Made by a program: the position numbers and the translations under genes
Part shown: piece after piece, positions 9,201 through 16,272 of the stretch
Position numbering within the stretch: position 1 is the first letter of the stretch
Layout: every line of letters starts with the position of its first letter
The notes under the pieces: generated by a model
Told to the model about the DNA's origin: nothing
The model's input: only the letters and a program-made list of their open reading frames with translations
Database searches by the model: none
Source of the DNA: Hyphomicrobiaceae bacterium
Lineage (GTDB): Bacteria; Pseudomonadota; Alphaproteobacteria; Rhizobiales; Hyphomicrobiaceae
Assembly (NCBI GenBank): GCA_025350265.1
Contig: JANXYD010000228.1
Location: forward strand, 1-34,213
Length of the DNA: 34,213 bases
Direction: 5' to 3'

Positions 9201-9494
9201 AACGGCGATGCTGAAGCCGTGCGCCGACGCGATGCGGTGCTGGCCACCATGGATGCCGCTGCCGCCAAATCGGCCAACGACCAACTGCTCGCCTGGCATG
9301 CCCGGGCAACCGACACCAAGATCAACGATCCCCGCGTTGCCGGCGATCAATGGCGCAACCACGCAGCGGTTGTCAGCGATCAGCAAACCCAGTTGACCCG
9401 GTCAGATCTGCAACCCGCAGCGGCCCCTGAGATCGTGGCGGGGCCGTTGCAGCCCCAACCGCGCACCATCAAGGTGCCGCAGCCGCCGCGATAA
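6267..9494 (+). CDS. PodJ-like membrane protein with cytoplasmic coiled coils and periplasmic Sel1 repeats
   Basis: This 1075-residue protein has three visible parts. Residues 1 to about 550 are cytoplasmic, Ala-rich and helical, with repeated coiled-coil stretches such as MLEQLTGQIQARIAAVEQRH and IDRVDTIDAQASRRAAAIV. One membrane segment lies at about 558-577 (MYVAALALSLVGVGFMAQHL). After a long Pro/Ala linker the C-terminal part carries about four Sel1/TPR-like repeats (about 825-1005), with typical FAEGRGIKQDFKQAMIWYQR, LFERGLGTPIDLPRARGWYK and VLYENGLGVVKDTRTAYVWF. This is the topology of the polar localization factor PodJ of Caulobacter. Unlike PodJ it shows no terminal peptidoglycan-binding domain. 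A role in polarity or envelope organisation is inferred from architecture only. The ATG at 6267 lacks a strong binding site, and an in-frame GTG exists at 6159. Confidence 0.82.
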   Translation: MPTHTDAHAYDAGLAAYHARGAAERTPYDGRDAELMAPMLEQLTGQIQARIAAVEQRHTDAFRDLQNKLERMSGTAGRAKPAMPSELSIAFGRIEAGMADLVDRIAETAPDRRRGADAFVFGAKKADSTHFVFNPPKRQPVAPISLGADPASADPWDLAAAAALADLYESGEAILAKPLPEAALFAPGQWARAAAAETAASADPTAAPVVLAEAPPAPAAAILVAGLGDDRDWLEQRLAGIAEQLSKSIGDARPDGALQMLMSRVDQLETRFTSALDGIATKSDIASMRGDALLQVEAQIKELAGHIESTHQQLTRLDSIEQHLSDLTAFAHASMDAEHTPASESLAAVDYTHSFAELADIAVERALARASAPPSRDGMHEAAETQARVDAVHALLQEFSAERRRGDQYTTGMLETVQEALIRLIDRVDTIDAQASRRAAAIVQSVQQPEPAIAGDYEASHEPSLDAVSNDIDVQAQRTPKRRVKVAIEQPSADIALAAAPTVDIKDIRLPNRRVEITTPDVAAPGPTPAADAQPKAASNIRKSPATAATGASGKQGMYVAALALSLVGVGFMAQHLYSSGEAVTPALGAAPNKPATTAAASSPIAPTSSAASVPVRPIQAPSQLPPGMMPAQPRVDTAQPLPRAGVTMAPSARDPSGPRSDAKSPPSTPETVSDDLSMLETEEPSANVEPAAVPNEASPTQQIRKSVAALLPMQGLVVAPAYPVQGLPQVADIANMQRQSNQAAASERLGFAARPASDFSQRFSTEQFAKPTASPAAANAAPAMPAAAIVTGSTSAPRAGLPSTDASLTETSTETADLPPALVGPLSLRMAAAKGEPSAAFEVATRFAEGRGIKQDFKQAMIWYQRAANKGFAIAQYRLGTLFERGLGTPIDLPRARGWYKKAADQGNVKAMHNMAVLSAGNGQSAPDYASAAKWFKDAAERGLPDSQFNLGVLYENGLGVVKDTRTAYVWFALAARNGDAEAVRRRDAVLATMDAAAAKSANDQLLAWHARATDTKINDPRVAGDQWRNHAAVVSDQQTQLTRSDLQPAAAPEIVAGPLQPQPRTIKVPQPPR

Positions 9495-9588
9495 TCTATC
9501 CACACATCGATGAACCGCAACGAACCGAGTGTTTCTAGGCCCTATGTTCTCGCGGTAGATGCGCGCAGGCGGCGACGGTCGCTAACTG

Positions 9589-9735
9589 TCATACCAGCGG
9601 CAGCCGCCGCTGGTTTGAAACAGCTTCAGTAATATCCGGGCGCGCGCGCTGGCGGGTGGTTTCGCCTTTTTCGAAGGAAGAGGCCGACACCGCGGCGCAT
9701 TGCTGCTTGAATTTGACCGCATCCTGTTGTCCCAT
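9589..9735 (-). CDS. doubtful 48-residue ORF in the gap before the TauE/SafE gene
   Basis: The 398-bp gap 9495-9892 has no convincing gene. The best candidate is this minus-strand frame, starting MGQQDAVKFKQQCAAVSASS and ending QRRLPLV. It has a weak CCAGGG close before the ATG and an alternative ATG four codons upstream. It overlaps the hairpin at 9594-9613. The protein has no recognisable family, no membrane segment and no signal peptide. I list it so that the gap is described; it may well be non-coding. Confidence 0.2.
   Translation of the reverse strand: MGQQDAVKFKQQCAAVSASSFEKGETTRQRARPDITEAVSNQRRLPLV
9594..9613 (+). terminator. possible terminator hairpin behind the PodJ-like gene
   Basis: CCAGCGGC, loop AGCC, GCCGCTGG forms an eight-base perfect stem followed by TTTGAAA. 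It lies 100 bp past the stop at 9494 in a 398-bp gap. The T-run is short, so termination is plausible but not certain. Confidence 0.4.
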
Positions 9736-9892
9736 GCCCTGGTGCATCGGTCAGGTCCGCATGCGCTTTGAAAATCCCCGACGGTCGAGATAGTCTGTGT
9801 GCGAGGCCCCGGTCTCGTTACCGGCTGGGACTGTATCGACCCCAGCGTCTCGCTGGCCCGACAGGAAAAAACGATGTGACGGAAGTGCCTGA

Positions 9893-10813
9893 ATGAACCT
9901 GTATCTGCCGATCGCGGAGATGTCCGTGAGCGTCGTCGTGATGCTGGGGATGGGTGCGTCCGTTGGTTTTCTGTCAGGTCTGTTCGGCGTCGGCGGTGGT
10001 TTTCTGCTGACTCCGCTGCTGATTTTTGCCGGCATACCGACCGTGGTCGCCGTGGGTACTGCTCCGGCCCAAGTCGTGGCATCATCGGTTTCCGGCGCAC
10101 TCGCGCAGAGGCGGCGCGGCAATGTCGACCTTAAGCTCGGCTGGCTTCTGGTGGCGGGTGGCGTTGTCGGCTCGTTCGTCGGCGTGCATCTGGTCGCCGT
10201 GCTCCGGCGCACAGGCCAATTCGATGCTTTCGTTTCGCTCACGTACGTGACGCTGCTCGGCGTCGTCGGCGCGCTCATGCTGATCGAGAGCGTGCGTACG
10301 CTGCGCAAGTCTAAGGCCGGACAATCGTCGTCGTTGCGCCGCTCCGGGCAGCATAATTGGAGCCATGGCCTGCCGTTCAAGATGCGTTTCCACCGCTCGA
10401 AGCTGTACATCAGCGCGCTGCCGCCATTGATGCTCGGCGCATTCGTCGGCTTGCTGGCGGCAATCATGGGCGTCGGCGGCGGTTTTCTTATCGTGCCCGC
10501 GATGATTTATCTGCTGCATGTGCCCACAAGTGTCGTTGTTGGCACTTCGCAGTTCCAGATTATTTTCGTCACCGCCGTCACGACGGTGCTTAACGCCACC
10601 AACAGCCACTCCGTCGATATCGTGCTGGCGCTTTTGCTCATGATCGGCGGTGTGATTGGCGCGGAGGCCGGTGCTGCCGCCGGCCAGCGGCTGCGTGGTG
10701 AACAGCTGCGGTTTTTGTTGGCGCTGTTGGTGTTGGCGGTCTGCTTGCGCGTCGGCTGGGATCTGGTGTCGGCACCCGGCGAGCCGTTCTCGCTGCAGAA
10801 CTCGGAGGGCTGA
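9893..10813 (+). CDS. TauE/SafE family sulfite or organosulfonate exporter (TSUP)
   Basis: This 306-residue polytopic membrane protein has two related halves, each starting with a GVGGGFL motif. They are VGGGFLLTPLLIFAGIPTVV with VGTAPAQVVASSVSGALAQR in the first half, and VGGGFLIVPAMIYLLHVPTS with VGTSQFQIIF in the second. Seven to eight hydrophobic spans are visible. TSUP proteins move sulfite, sulfoacetate, sulfide-type anions or other organic anions across the inner membrane. The next gene, a TIGR02186 protein, starts two bases after the stop; this pairing is common in alphaproteobacteria. A link to the sox locus 15 kb away is possible, because thiosulfate oxidation can release sulfite, but it is only inference. 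The start follows a weak GGAAGTG. Confidence 0.9.
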   Translation: MNLYLPIAEMSVSVVVMLGMGASVGFLSGLFGVGGGFLLTPLLIFAGIPTVVAVGTAPAQVVASSVSGALAQRRRGNVDLKLGWLLVAGGVVGSFVGVHLVAVLRRTGQFDAFVSLTYVTLLGVVGALMLIESVRTLRKSKAGQSSSLRRSGQHNWSHGLPFKMRFHRSKLYISALPPLMLGAFVGLLAAIMGVGGGFLIVPAMIYLLHVPTSVVVGTSQFQIIFVTAVTTVLNATNSHSVDIVLALLLMIGGVIGAEAGAAAGQRLRGEQLRFLLALLVLAVCLRVGWDLVSAPGEPFSLQNSEG

Positions 10814-10815
10814 CG

Positions 10816-11760
10816 ATGCGGCTGTTGCCCCGGAAAGTGTGGCTGCCGGCCTTGGTGGCCGGATTGCTCACGGCATCGTCGGGCGGCTTCGATCCAGCGG
10901 CGGCGCAACGCCGCGCCACGCCACCCGTGTCACGCGTCGAAACCAAGCGCGGCCAGCAGGTGCCGGTGACGCCGCCCTCGAAGGGCTCAAAACCCGACGA
11001 AACCGCGCGCCCGCCCGACATTCCAGAAACCGTGCAGGCTGATGTTTCGACCCGCAACGTGTCGGTGACGTCGAGTTTTACGGGCACCGAGATCGTCGTC
11101 TTCGGCACCGTCGACAACAGCCGGCAGCCGGGCCCTGAGTCGGGCTACTACGACATTGTCGTGGTCATCGAGGGCACGCCCAGTCGCCTAGCCGTGCGCA
11201 AGAAAGCACGCGTCGGTGGCATCTGGCTCAATACCCGCAACGCCACCTTCGAAGGCGTGCCGAGCTACTATGCCATCTGGTCGACACGGCCGCTCGACGA
11301 AATCGCGTCCGAGGCGACGATGATCGGCTACGAAATCGGCTTTGATCATGTCCGCATGACGCCGATCGGCGGCACTGAACTGGCCGGCTCGAGTTCCAGT
11401 CTGCCGGCATCGGATACCGGCGAATTCCGTAAGGCCCTGGTTCGGCTCAAGCGGGGCGGCGGTCTTTACGTCAAGGACGAATTCGGTGTCGCCTTCATCG
11501 GTCGCAGCTTGTTTCGCGCGAACATCTCGCTGCCCGCCAACGTCACGGTCGGCCCGTTCGATACGCGCGTCTATCTGTTCCGCAATGAAAAGCTGCTCAG
11601 TCAGTATAACATCCGGCTGAACCTGGAACGCGAAGGCATCGAACGTCACGTCCACGACTACGCATTCCACTGGCCGCTGATCTACGGCATGAGCACCGTG
11701 TTTTTGGCGATGGCTGCAGGGCTCGCCGCAGCCTTCATGTCGGGCAAGAGTATGCGGTGA
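10816..11760 (+). CDS. TIGR02186 family membrane-anchored protein
   Basis: This 314-residue protein has a signal peptide (RKVWLPALVAGLLTASSGG, about residues 6-25), a periplasmic beta-rich domain and one C-terminal membrane span (PLIYGMSTVFLAMAAGLAAA, about 285-308). The region VSTRNVSVTSSFTGTEIVVF with VDNSRQPGPESGYYDIVVVI is the hallmark of TIGR02186, an alphaproteobacterial family of unknown function found next to TauE/SafE exporters. It starts two bases after the exporter stop, and a ribosome binding site (GGAGGG) lies inside the end of the exporter gene, so the two are translationally coupled. A periplasmic partner role for the exporter is inferred from this linkage. Confidence 0.88.
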   Translation: MRLLPRKVWLPALVAGLLTASSGGFDPAAAQRRATPPVSRVETKRGQQVPVTPPSKGSKPDETARPPDIPETVQADVSTRNVSVTSSFTGTEIVVFGTVDNSRQPGPESGYYDIVVVIEGTPSRLAVRKKARVGGIWLNTRNATFEGVPSYYAIWSTRPLDEIASEATMIGYEIGFDHVRMTPIGGTELAGSSSSLPASDTGEFRKALVRLKRGGGLYVKDEFGVAFIGRSLFRANISLPANVTVGPFDTRVYLFRNEKLLSQYNIRLNLEREGIERHVHDYAFHWPLIYGMSTVFLAMAAGLAAAFMSGKSMR

Positions 11761-11809
11761 CCCGGCGGCGGTCAGTCACGAGCGCCAGCGCGCCGATGAT
11801 CCCGGAAAA

Positions 11810-11850
11810 GCACACGCCCGCTTTCGTCCAGGACGAAAGCGGGCGTGTGC
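11810..11850 (-). terminator. 41-nt perfect inverted repeat, terminator of the acyl-CoA dehydrogenase operon
   Basis: Arms 11810-11829 and 11831-11850 are perfect 20-base complements around a single central base (arm GCACACGCCCGCTTTCGTCC). Read on the minus strand the stem is followed by TTTTCC, so it fits an intrinsic terminator for the minus-strand acyl-CoA dehydrogenase gene ending at 11923. On the plus strand AGGCGAAATG follows, so a plus-strand role for the TIGR02186 transcript is less clear but possible. Confidence 0.8.
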
Positions 11851-11922
11851 AGGCGAAATGTTGGGTCGCGCAGAAGTGCTTGACCCAATCTACACGTCGG
11901 TCAAGCGCAGTGCTGGCTGGTC

Positions 11923-13086
11923 TCAGGCCGCCGCTGGTGCGATCAGGCCGCCGGCCTTGGCTAGCAGCCGCAAGTGGTGATCGGTGTTGCCGAACTGCAA
12001 TTCGATCATCGTCAGCCGCTTGAAGTAATGACCGGCCTTGTACTCCATGGTCATGCCGATGCCGCCGTGCAACTGGATCGCCTGCTCGCCGATGAAACGC
12101 GCCGACTTGCCGATCTGCACCTTGGCGGCGGAAATCGCGCGACGCCGCTCGGTCGCATTCTCGTCGCTGGCCATCATGGTCGCATAATAGGCCATCGATC
12201 GTGCCTGCTCGAGCATCGTGAACATGTCCACGCAACGATGCTGGATGACCTGGAACGAGCCGATCGCCACACCGAATTGCTTGCGCGTCTTGACATAGTC
12301 AACGGTCAGTTCATGCAGCGCATGCATCGCGCCGACGGCCTCTGCAGCGATACCAGCGATGGCTTCGTCGGTCACCCGCTCCAGCACCGCCAACGCCTCG
12401 CCGGATTTGCCGACCAGCACGTCTTCCGCACCCACCGTCACGTCGGTAAACGTGATGTCAGCTGCCCGCTGCCCGTCCTGCGTGGCATAGCCCGTGCGCT
12501 TGACGCCGGGGGCGGTGCCGCCAACCAGGAACAGTCCGATGCCGCCGCGATCGCGTTGTGCGCCAGCCAAGCGTGCAACGACGATCAGCGTGTCGGCACT
12601 GTCGCCGCCGAGTACGACCATCTTTTCGCCGTTGAGCACATAGCCGCTCCCTTCGGCGCGCGCCGTCGTCGACACATCGGCCAGATCGTAGCGAGATTGG
12701 CGCTCCTGCTGGGCGAGTGCGAGCCGCCGCGTGCCAGCGATGACGTCGGGAATCAGCGCCGCCTTCTGCGCGGAGGACCCTGCGTGCCTGAGAATGCCGC
12801 CACCCAACACCACCGTCGACAGATAGGGATCGATGGCGGCGTTGCGCCCGATCGCCTCCATCACCAGCATCGTCTCAAGCGGCCCTGCGCCAAGCCCGCC
12901 CTCGCCTTCCGCAAACGGAATCCCGAGAAGGCCTTGATCGGCATACTGCGCCCACAGGGTTTTTGAAAAACCCAGCGGCTCTTTTTGCGCTGCTGCCTTT
13001 GTTTTCAAATCGGCATAAGCATCCGCCAGCATGCGGTCGACACTGTCCTTGATCTGGCGCTGGTCGTCTGAAAGATCGAAATCCAT
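11923..13086 (-). CDS. acyl-CoA dehydrogenase, small (PimD-like) subunit
   Basis: This 387-residue FAD-dependent acyl-CoA dehydrogenase starts MDFDLSDDQRQIKDSVDRML. It shows the family segments EGGLGAGPLETMLVMEAIGR, LNGEKMVVLGGDSADTLIVV, KTRKQFGVAIGSFQVIQHRC and QLHGGIGMTMEYKAGHYFKR. The catalytic-Glu motifs of active homologues are replaced: TDEAIAG stands where helix G of some enzymes has the base, and MIELQFGNTDHH stands where the C-terminal YEG usually is. That fits the partner subunit of two-subunit enzymes such as PimC/PimD of Rhodopseudomonas, which oxidise pimeloyl-CoA-type substrates. The large-subunit gene lies 248 bp upstream with a palindromic repeat between them. Substrate is inference; family is certain. 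Confidence 0.87.
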   Translation of the reverse strand: MDFDLSDDQRQIKDSVDRMLADAYADLKTKAAAQKEPLGFSKTLWAQYADQGLLGIPFAEGEGGLGAGPLETMLVMEAIGRNAAIDPYLSTVVLGGGILRHAGSSAQKAALIPDVIAGTRRLALAQQERQSRYDLADVSTTARAEGSGYVLNGEKMVVLGGDSADTLIVVARLAGAQRDRGGIGLFLVGGTAPGVKRTGYATQDGQRAADITFTDVTVGAEDVLVGKSGEALAVLERVTDEAIAGIAAEAVGAMHALHELTVDYVKTRKQFGVAIGSFQVIQHRCVDMFTMLEQARSMAYYATMMASDENATERRRAISAAKVQIGKSARFIGEQAIQLHGGIGMTMEYKAGHYFKRLTMIELQFGNTDHHLRLLAKAGGLIAPAAA

Positions 13087-13136
13087 GGGCTGGTCTCGTT
13101 GAACGGGGTTGGTGGTGTCGCGCCCACATTCTCAAC

Positions 13137-13299
13137 TGTCATCCTAGGCCTTGTGCCTAGGACCCAGGGCGCGGCGGGTGCAAGCCAGTGATTTGTTGAA
13201 AAACTATATCACCCAGCACTCCGACGTCGAGTGTGCGGATGGTTGGGTCCTAGGCACCTCATGTTGGCAACATCCTCCGCATGTGGGCCTAGGATGACA
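13137..13299. repeat. REP/BIME-like large palindrome between the two acyl-CoA dehydrogenase genes
   Basis: The left part reads TGTCATCCTAGGCC, four bases, GCCTAGGACCCA. The right part is its reverse complement with extra sequence in the middle: TGGGTCCTAGGC at 13244-13255 and GGCCTAGGATGACA at 13286-13299. Each half is itself a hairpin around CCTAGG, and the two halves pair with each other. 'GTCATCC...' palindromes of this type are common between genes in Hyphomicrobiales. It lies inside a probable operon and could affect mRNA stability or expression ratio of the two subunits. Confidence 0.85.
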
Positions 13300-13334
13300 A
13301 CGATGGTTGCGCAATTCTATTGCGAGCCCATTGA

Positions 13335-14522
13335 TCAGAAGCCCAACACCGCTTTGGCGATGATGTTGCGCTGGATTTCGTTGGAACCACCGTAGATCGA
13401 CACCTTGCGGAAGTTGAAATAGGCAGGTGCAGCGGGTGCGGCCCAATGGTCGCCAGTACCGAAATCGGCTTCGTCGGGCAGGAATGGCAGCGATAGCGGC
13501 CCAGCCACTTCGAGCGCCAATTCGGTGGTCGCCTGCTGGATTTCGGAACCCTTGATCTTGAGGATCGAAGACGCCGGGTTCGGCATGTTGGACTTGCGCT
13601 TGGCGTCCTCGGCGAGCACGCGCAGTTGCGTCATTTCCAACGCCTTCAACTCCACCTCGACGGCCGCCACCTTTTCCGCGAAGCGCTCGTCGGCCATCAG
13701 CGGCTTGTCGCCGAGCATGACCTTGCCGGCCAGTTGCTTGATGCGGCTGAGCCGCTGCTTGCTCATGCCGATGCGGGCGATGCCGACGCGCTCGTTGCCG
13801 AGCAGATACTTGGCGCAATCCCAGCCGCGATTTTCCATGCCGACCAGATTTTCGAGCGACACCTTGACGTCGTCGAAAAACACTTCGTTGACCTCATGTC
13901 CGCCATCGATCGTCTGGATCGGCCGCACTGTGATGCCCGGCGTCTTCATGTCGACGAGAATGAATGAGATGCCGAGCTGTTTCTTGGCGTCCGGATCGGT
14001 GCGCGCGAGCACAAAGCACCAGTCGGCGTACTGTGCCAGCGTGGTCCAGGTCTTCTGGCCGTTGATGATGTAATGCCCGTCTTTCTTGACGGCTGTCGTC
14101 TTGAGGCTGGCGAGATCGGAGCCCGCACCCGGCTCCGAGAAGCCCTGGCACCACCACTCAGACAGATCGTACATGGGCTTGAGATAGCGCTTCTTCTGCG
14201 CTTCCGTGCCGAACGCGATGATGACGGGGCCGCACATCGAAATGTTGAACGCCAGCGGCTGCGGCACGGAACAGGCCTGCAATTCCTCGGTGTAGATATG
14301 GCGCTGGATCGGCGTCCAATCGGTGCCGCCCCATTCCTTCGGCCAGTGCGGCGCGGCCCAGCCCTTTTTCGCTAACGTCTTCTGCGCCAACACCATGTCT
14401 TCCTTGGCGAGATGTTCGCCCACTTCCACCTTCTGCCGGATTGCCAGCGGAATCTCAGAGGTGAAGAACGTCCGCACCTCGTGCCGGAAAGCGTTTTCCT
14501 CAGGCGTGAAACGAAGATCCAT
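13335..14522 (-). CDS. acyl-CoA dehydrogenase, large (PimC-like) subunit
   Basis: This 395-residue flavoenzyme starts MDLRFTPEENAFRHEVRTFF and is complete. Diagnostic segments are HWPKEWGGTDWTPIQRHIYT, WWCQGFSEPGAGSDLASLKT (flavin binding), INGQKTWTTLAQYADWCFVL and the C-terminal VSIYGGSNEIQRNIIAKAVL. The C-terminal motif has YGG where medium-chain enzymes have the catalytic YEG. The likely base is the Glu of LGNERVGIAR, at the helix-G position used in isovaleryl-CoA dehydrogenase. This pattern is known from large subunits such as PimC of pimeloyl-CoA dehydrogenase. GAGAGGA lies about ten bases before the ATG. With the thiolase upstream and the small subunit downstream, the order matches pimB-pimC-pimD, so beta-oxidation of dicarboxyl- or long-chain acyl-CoA is inferred. 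Confidence 0.9.
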   Translation of the reverse strand: MDLRFTPEENAFRHEVRTFFTSEIPLAIRQKVEVGEHLAKEDMVLAQKTLAKKGWAAPHWPKEWGGTDWTPIQRHIYTEELQACSVPQPLAFNISMCGPVIIAFGTEAQKKRYLKPMYDLSEWWCQGFSEPGAGSDLASLKTTAVKKDGHYIINGQKTWTTLAQYADWCFVLARTDPDAKKQLGISFILVDMKTPGITVRPIQTIDGGHEVNEVFFDDVKVSLENLVGMENRGWDCAKYLLGNERVGIARIGMSKQRLSRIKQLAGKVMLGDKPLMADERFAEKVAAVEVELKALEMTQLRVLAEDAKRKSNMPNPASSILKIKGSEIQQATTELALEVAGPLSLPFLPDEADFGTGDHWAAPAAPAYFNFRKVSIYGGSNEIQRNIIAKAVLGF

Positions 14523-14833
14523 GATGTGATTTCCTCTCAGTAAGCGGCGGGCATGATTTTACTTTAGCGGCAACACTAGCGGTGCGAACGGGGGCAGTGC
14601 AACAGGGACTGACGTTTTATCGCTTGCCCGCACCCACGTTGCTGGCAAGGGCCCATGGCGGCAGAGACTAGGCGAAACAGACGATCTTGGTCGGCATGAA
14701 TGCCGATCCACGACCCATACTTCCTATCATGTGGGCTATCATTTACTAATGCTCTGTACTGCTCGCTTACTTGATCTGACCCACGTGTCCCGATCCGCTT
14801 GAAATGCAGTGAGCGATTGTCGGCGCTCCGCGT
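14523..14833. other. 311-bp gap between thiolase and acyl-CoA dehydrogenase genes with a small hairpin
   Basis: No gene is visible here. TCGGCAT, loop GA, ATGCCGA (14691-14706) is a perfect seven-base dyad that could be a terminator stem, an operator or an mRNA processing site. The length of the gap suggests that the acyl-CoA dehydrogenase genes also have their own promoter here. Confidence 0.45.
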
Positions 14834-16024
14834 TCAAACCACTTCGAACAGCCCCGCTGCGCCCATGCCGCCGCCGATGCACATGGTGACGACGACGTGC
14901 TTGACACCGCGCCGCTTGCCTTCGATCAGCGCGTGCCCGACGAGGCGCGCACCCGACACGCCGTAGGGGTGTCCGACGGCGATTGCGCCGCCGTTGACGT
15001 TGAGGCGATCATTGGGAATGCCGAGTTTGTCGCGCGAGTAGATGACCTGGCAGGCGAACGCCTCATTCAATTCCCAAAGTCCGATGTCGCTGACCTTGAG
15101 GCCAGCCTTGGCTAGCAATTTCGGCACAGCGTAGACCGGGCCGATGCCCATCTCGTCGGGTTCGCAACCCGCCACCGCAAAGCCCCTAAAGATGCCGAGC
15201 GGCTTCAGTCCGCGCTGTTCCGCCAGTTTCGCATTCATGACGATGGCGGCACTTGCCCCGTCGGAGAACTGGCTGGCGTTGCCGGCTGACACCACGCCCC
15301 CCGCGATCGCGGGCTTGATCTTGGCGACGCCTTCATAAGTCGTATCGGCGCGGATGCCCTCGTCGTCGCGCAAAGTCACTTCTTCCTGCCAGGTGCGCAC
15401 GACCTCTTTTTTGTCGTTCATCTCGTACTTGTCCATCATGGTCGTGAAGGCCACGATTTCATCGTTGAACTTGCCGCCCTGCTTGGCTGCGGCCGCGCGC
15501 AGCTGGCTCTCGACGCCGTACTGATCCTGCACCTCGCGCGGAATGTTGTAGCGCTTGGCCACCATCTCTGCAGTTTGGAGCATGGGCCAGTAAAGTTCCG
15601 GCTTGGTCTTAGCGAGGCCGGGATCTTTCAGGTTGTTGAGGTTCATCTTGTTCTGCACAAGGCTGATGCTCTCGACGCCACCGGCCGCGAAGATATCGCC
15701 TTCACCGGCGATGACGCGCTGGGCGGCGAGGGCGATCGTCTGCAAGCCCGACGAGCAGAAGCGGTTGACCGTCAGCCCCGACACCGACACCGGGCAGCCC
15801 GCCGCGATCGCGATCTGGCGCGCGATGTTCATGCCGGTGGCACCTTCCGGATTGGCGCAGCCCATGATCACGTCCTCGACCTCGGCTGGATCGAGCTTGG
15901 CGCGGGCCATTGCGTGCTTGACGGCGTGGCCGCCCATCGACGCGCCGTGAGTGGCGTTGAGCGCGCCACGAAACGATTTGGCCAAGCCCGTGCGGGCGGT
16001 GGATACGATGACGGCGTCGACCAC
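14834..16024 (-). CDS. acetyl-CoA acyltransferase (thiolase)
   Basis: This 396-residue thiolase cleaves 3-ketoacyl-CoA with CoA in beta-oxidation or condenses in the reverse sense. I chose a GTG start at 16024, preceded by AAGGAG seven bases upstream, which gives the standard N-terminus [20 protein letters not shown]. The nucleophilic Cys is C90 in [48 protein letters not shown] (active-site His) and the second catalytic Cys in [15 protein letters not shown] are present. The frame is open upstream to 16123, but that extension has no family support. It is the first gene of a probable thiolase, acyl-CoA dehydrogenase large, small unit in the pimBCD order. Degradative use is inferred from these neighbours. 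Confidence 0.93.
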   Translation of the reverse strand: MVDAVIVSTARTGLAKSFRGALNATHGASMGGHAVKHAMARAKLDPAEVEDVIMGCANPEGATGMNIARQIAIAAGCPVSVSGLTVNRFCSSGLQTIALAAQRVIAGEGDIFAAGGVESISLVQNKMNLNNLKDPGLAKTKPELYWPMLQTAEMVAKRYNIPREVQDQYGVESQLRAAAAKQGGKFNDEIVAFTTMMDKYEMNDKKEVVRTWQEEVTLRDDEGIRADTTYEGVAKIKPAIAGGVVSAGNASQFSDGASAAIVMNAKLAEQRGLKPLGIFRGFAVAGCEPDEMGIGPVYAVPKLLAKAGLKVSDIGLWELNEAFACQVIYSRDKLGIPNDRLNVNGGAIAVGHPYGVSGARLVGHALIEGKRRGVKHVVVTMCIGGGMGAAGLFEVV

Positions 16025-16140
16025 GGGAAGTCTCCTTGAATTCTGACGAAAGCGCGCACACAGAATGGCCGCGACCTGGCCATTACGTTGGCTGATAAGA
16101 TCGCACAACGCCAGCGACCGCAACTACCAAAAGGAGGTGC

Positions 16141-16188
16141 ATGGTGAAAAGCGCGCACGGGCCGGAGGCAAGGCATCGATACCGATAA
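16141..16188 (+). CDS. possible 15-codon ORF with an unusually strong Shine-Dalgarno
   Basis: AAGGAGGTGC ends directly at ATG 16141, and the frame MVKSAHGPEARHRYR stops at 16188. It is the most complete anti-16S match I noticed in the window. The ORF lies in the 407-bp gap 16025-16431, between the thiolase start and the malic enzyme stop, which otherwise holds only the second 133-bp repeat. Spacing from the SD core to the ATG is short. It may be chance or a leader peptide, although no plus-strand gene follows it. Confidence 0.2.
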   Translation: MVKSAHGPEARHRYR

Positions 16189-16272
16189 ACGAAACCATTG
16201 ACCTGTGCCGAAGGCCCCCTTGCATCCCGCGTCATCCCGACAGCAGCCCCCTTTGTGCGGAGAGCCCGGGAT

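Noticed and set aside
9750-10600. Long minus-strand open frames opposite the TauE/SafE gene
   Set aside because: They mirror the high-GC codon pattern of the plus-strand gene and encode Arg/Ser/Thr/Pro-rich sequences without family features.
16025-16123. Upstream extension of the thiolase frame to an ATG at 16123
   Set aside because: AAGGAG directly before the GTG at 16024 and the normal thiolase N-terminus fix the start there.
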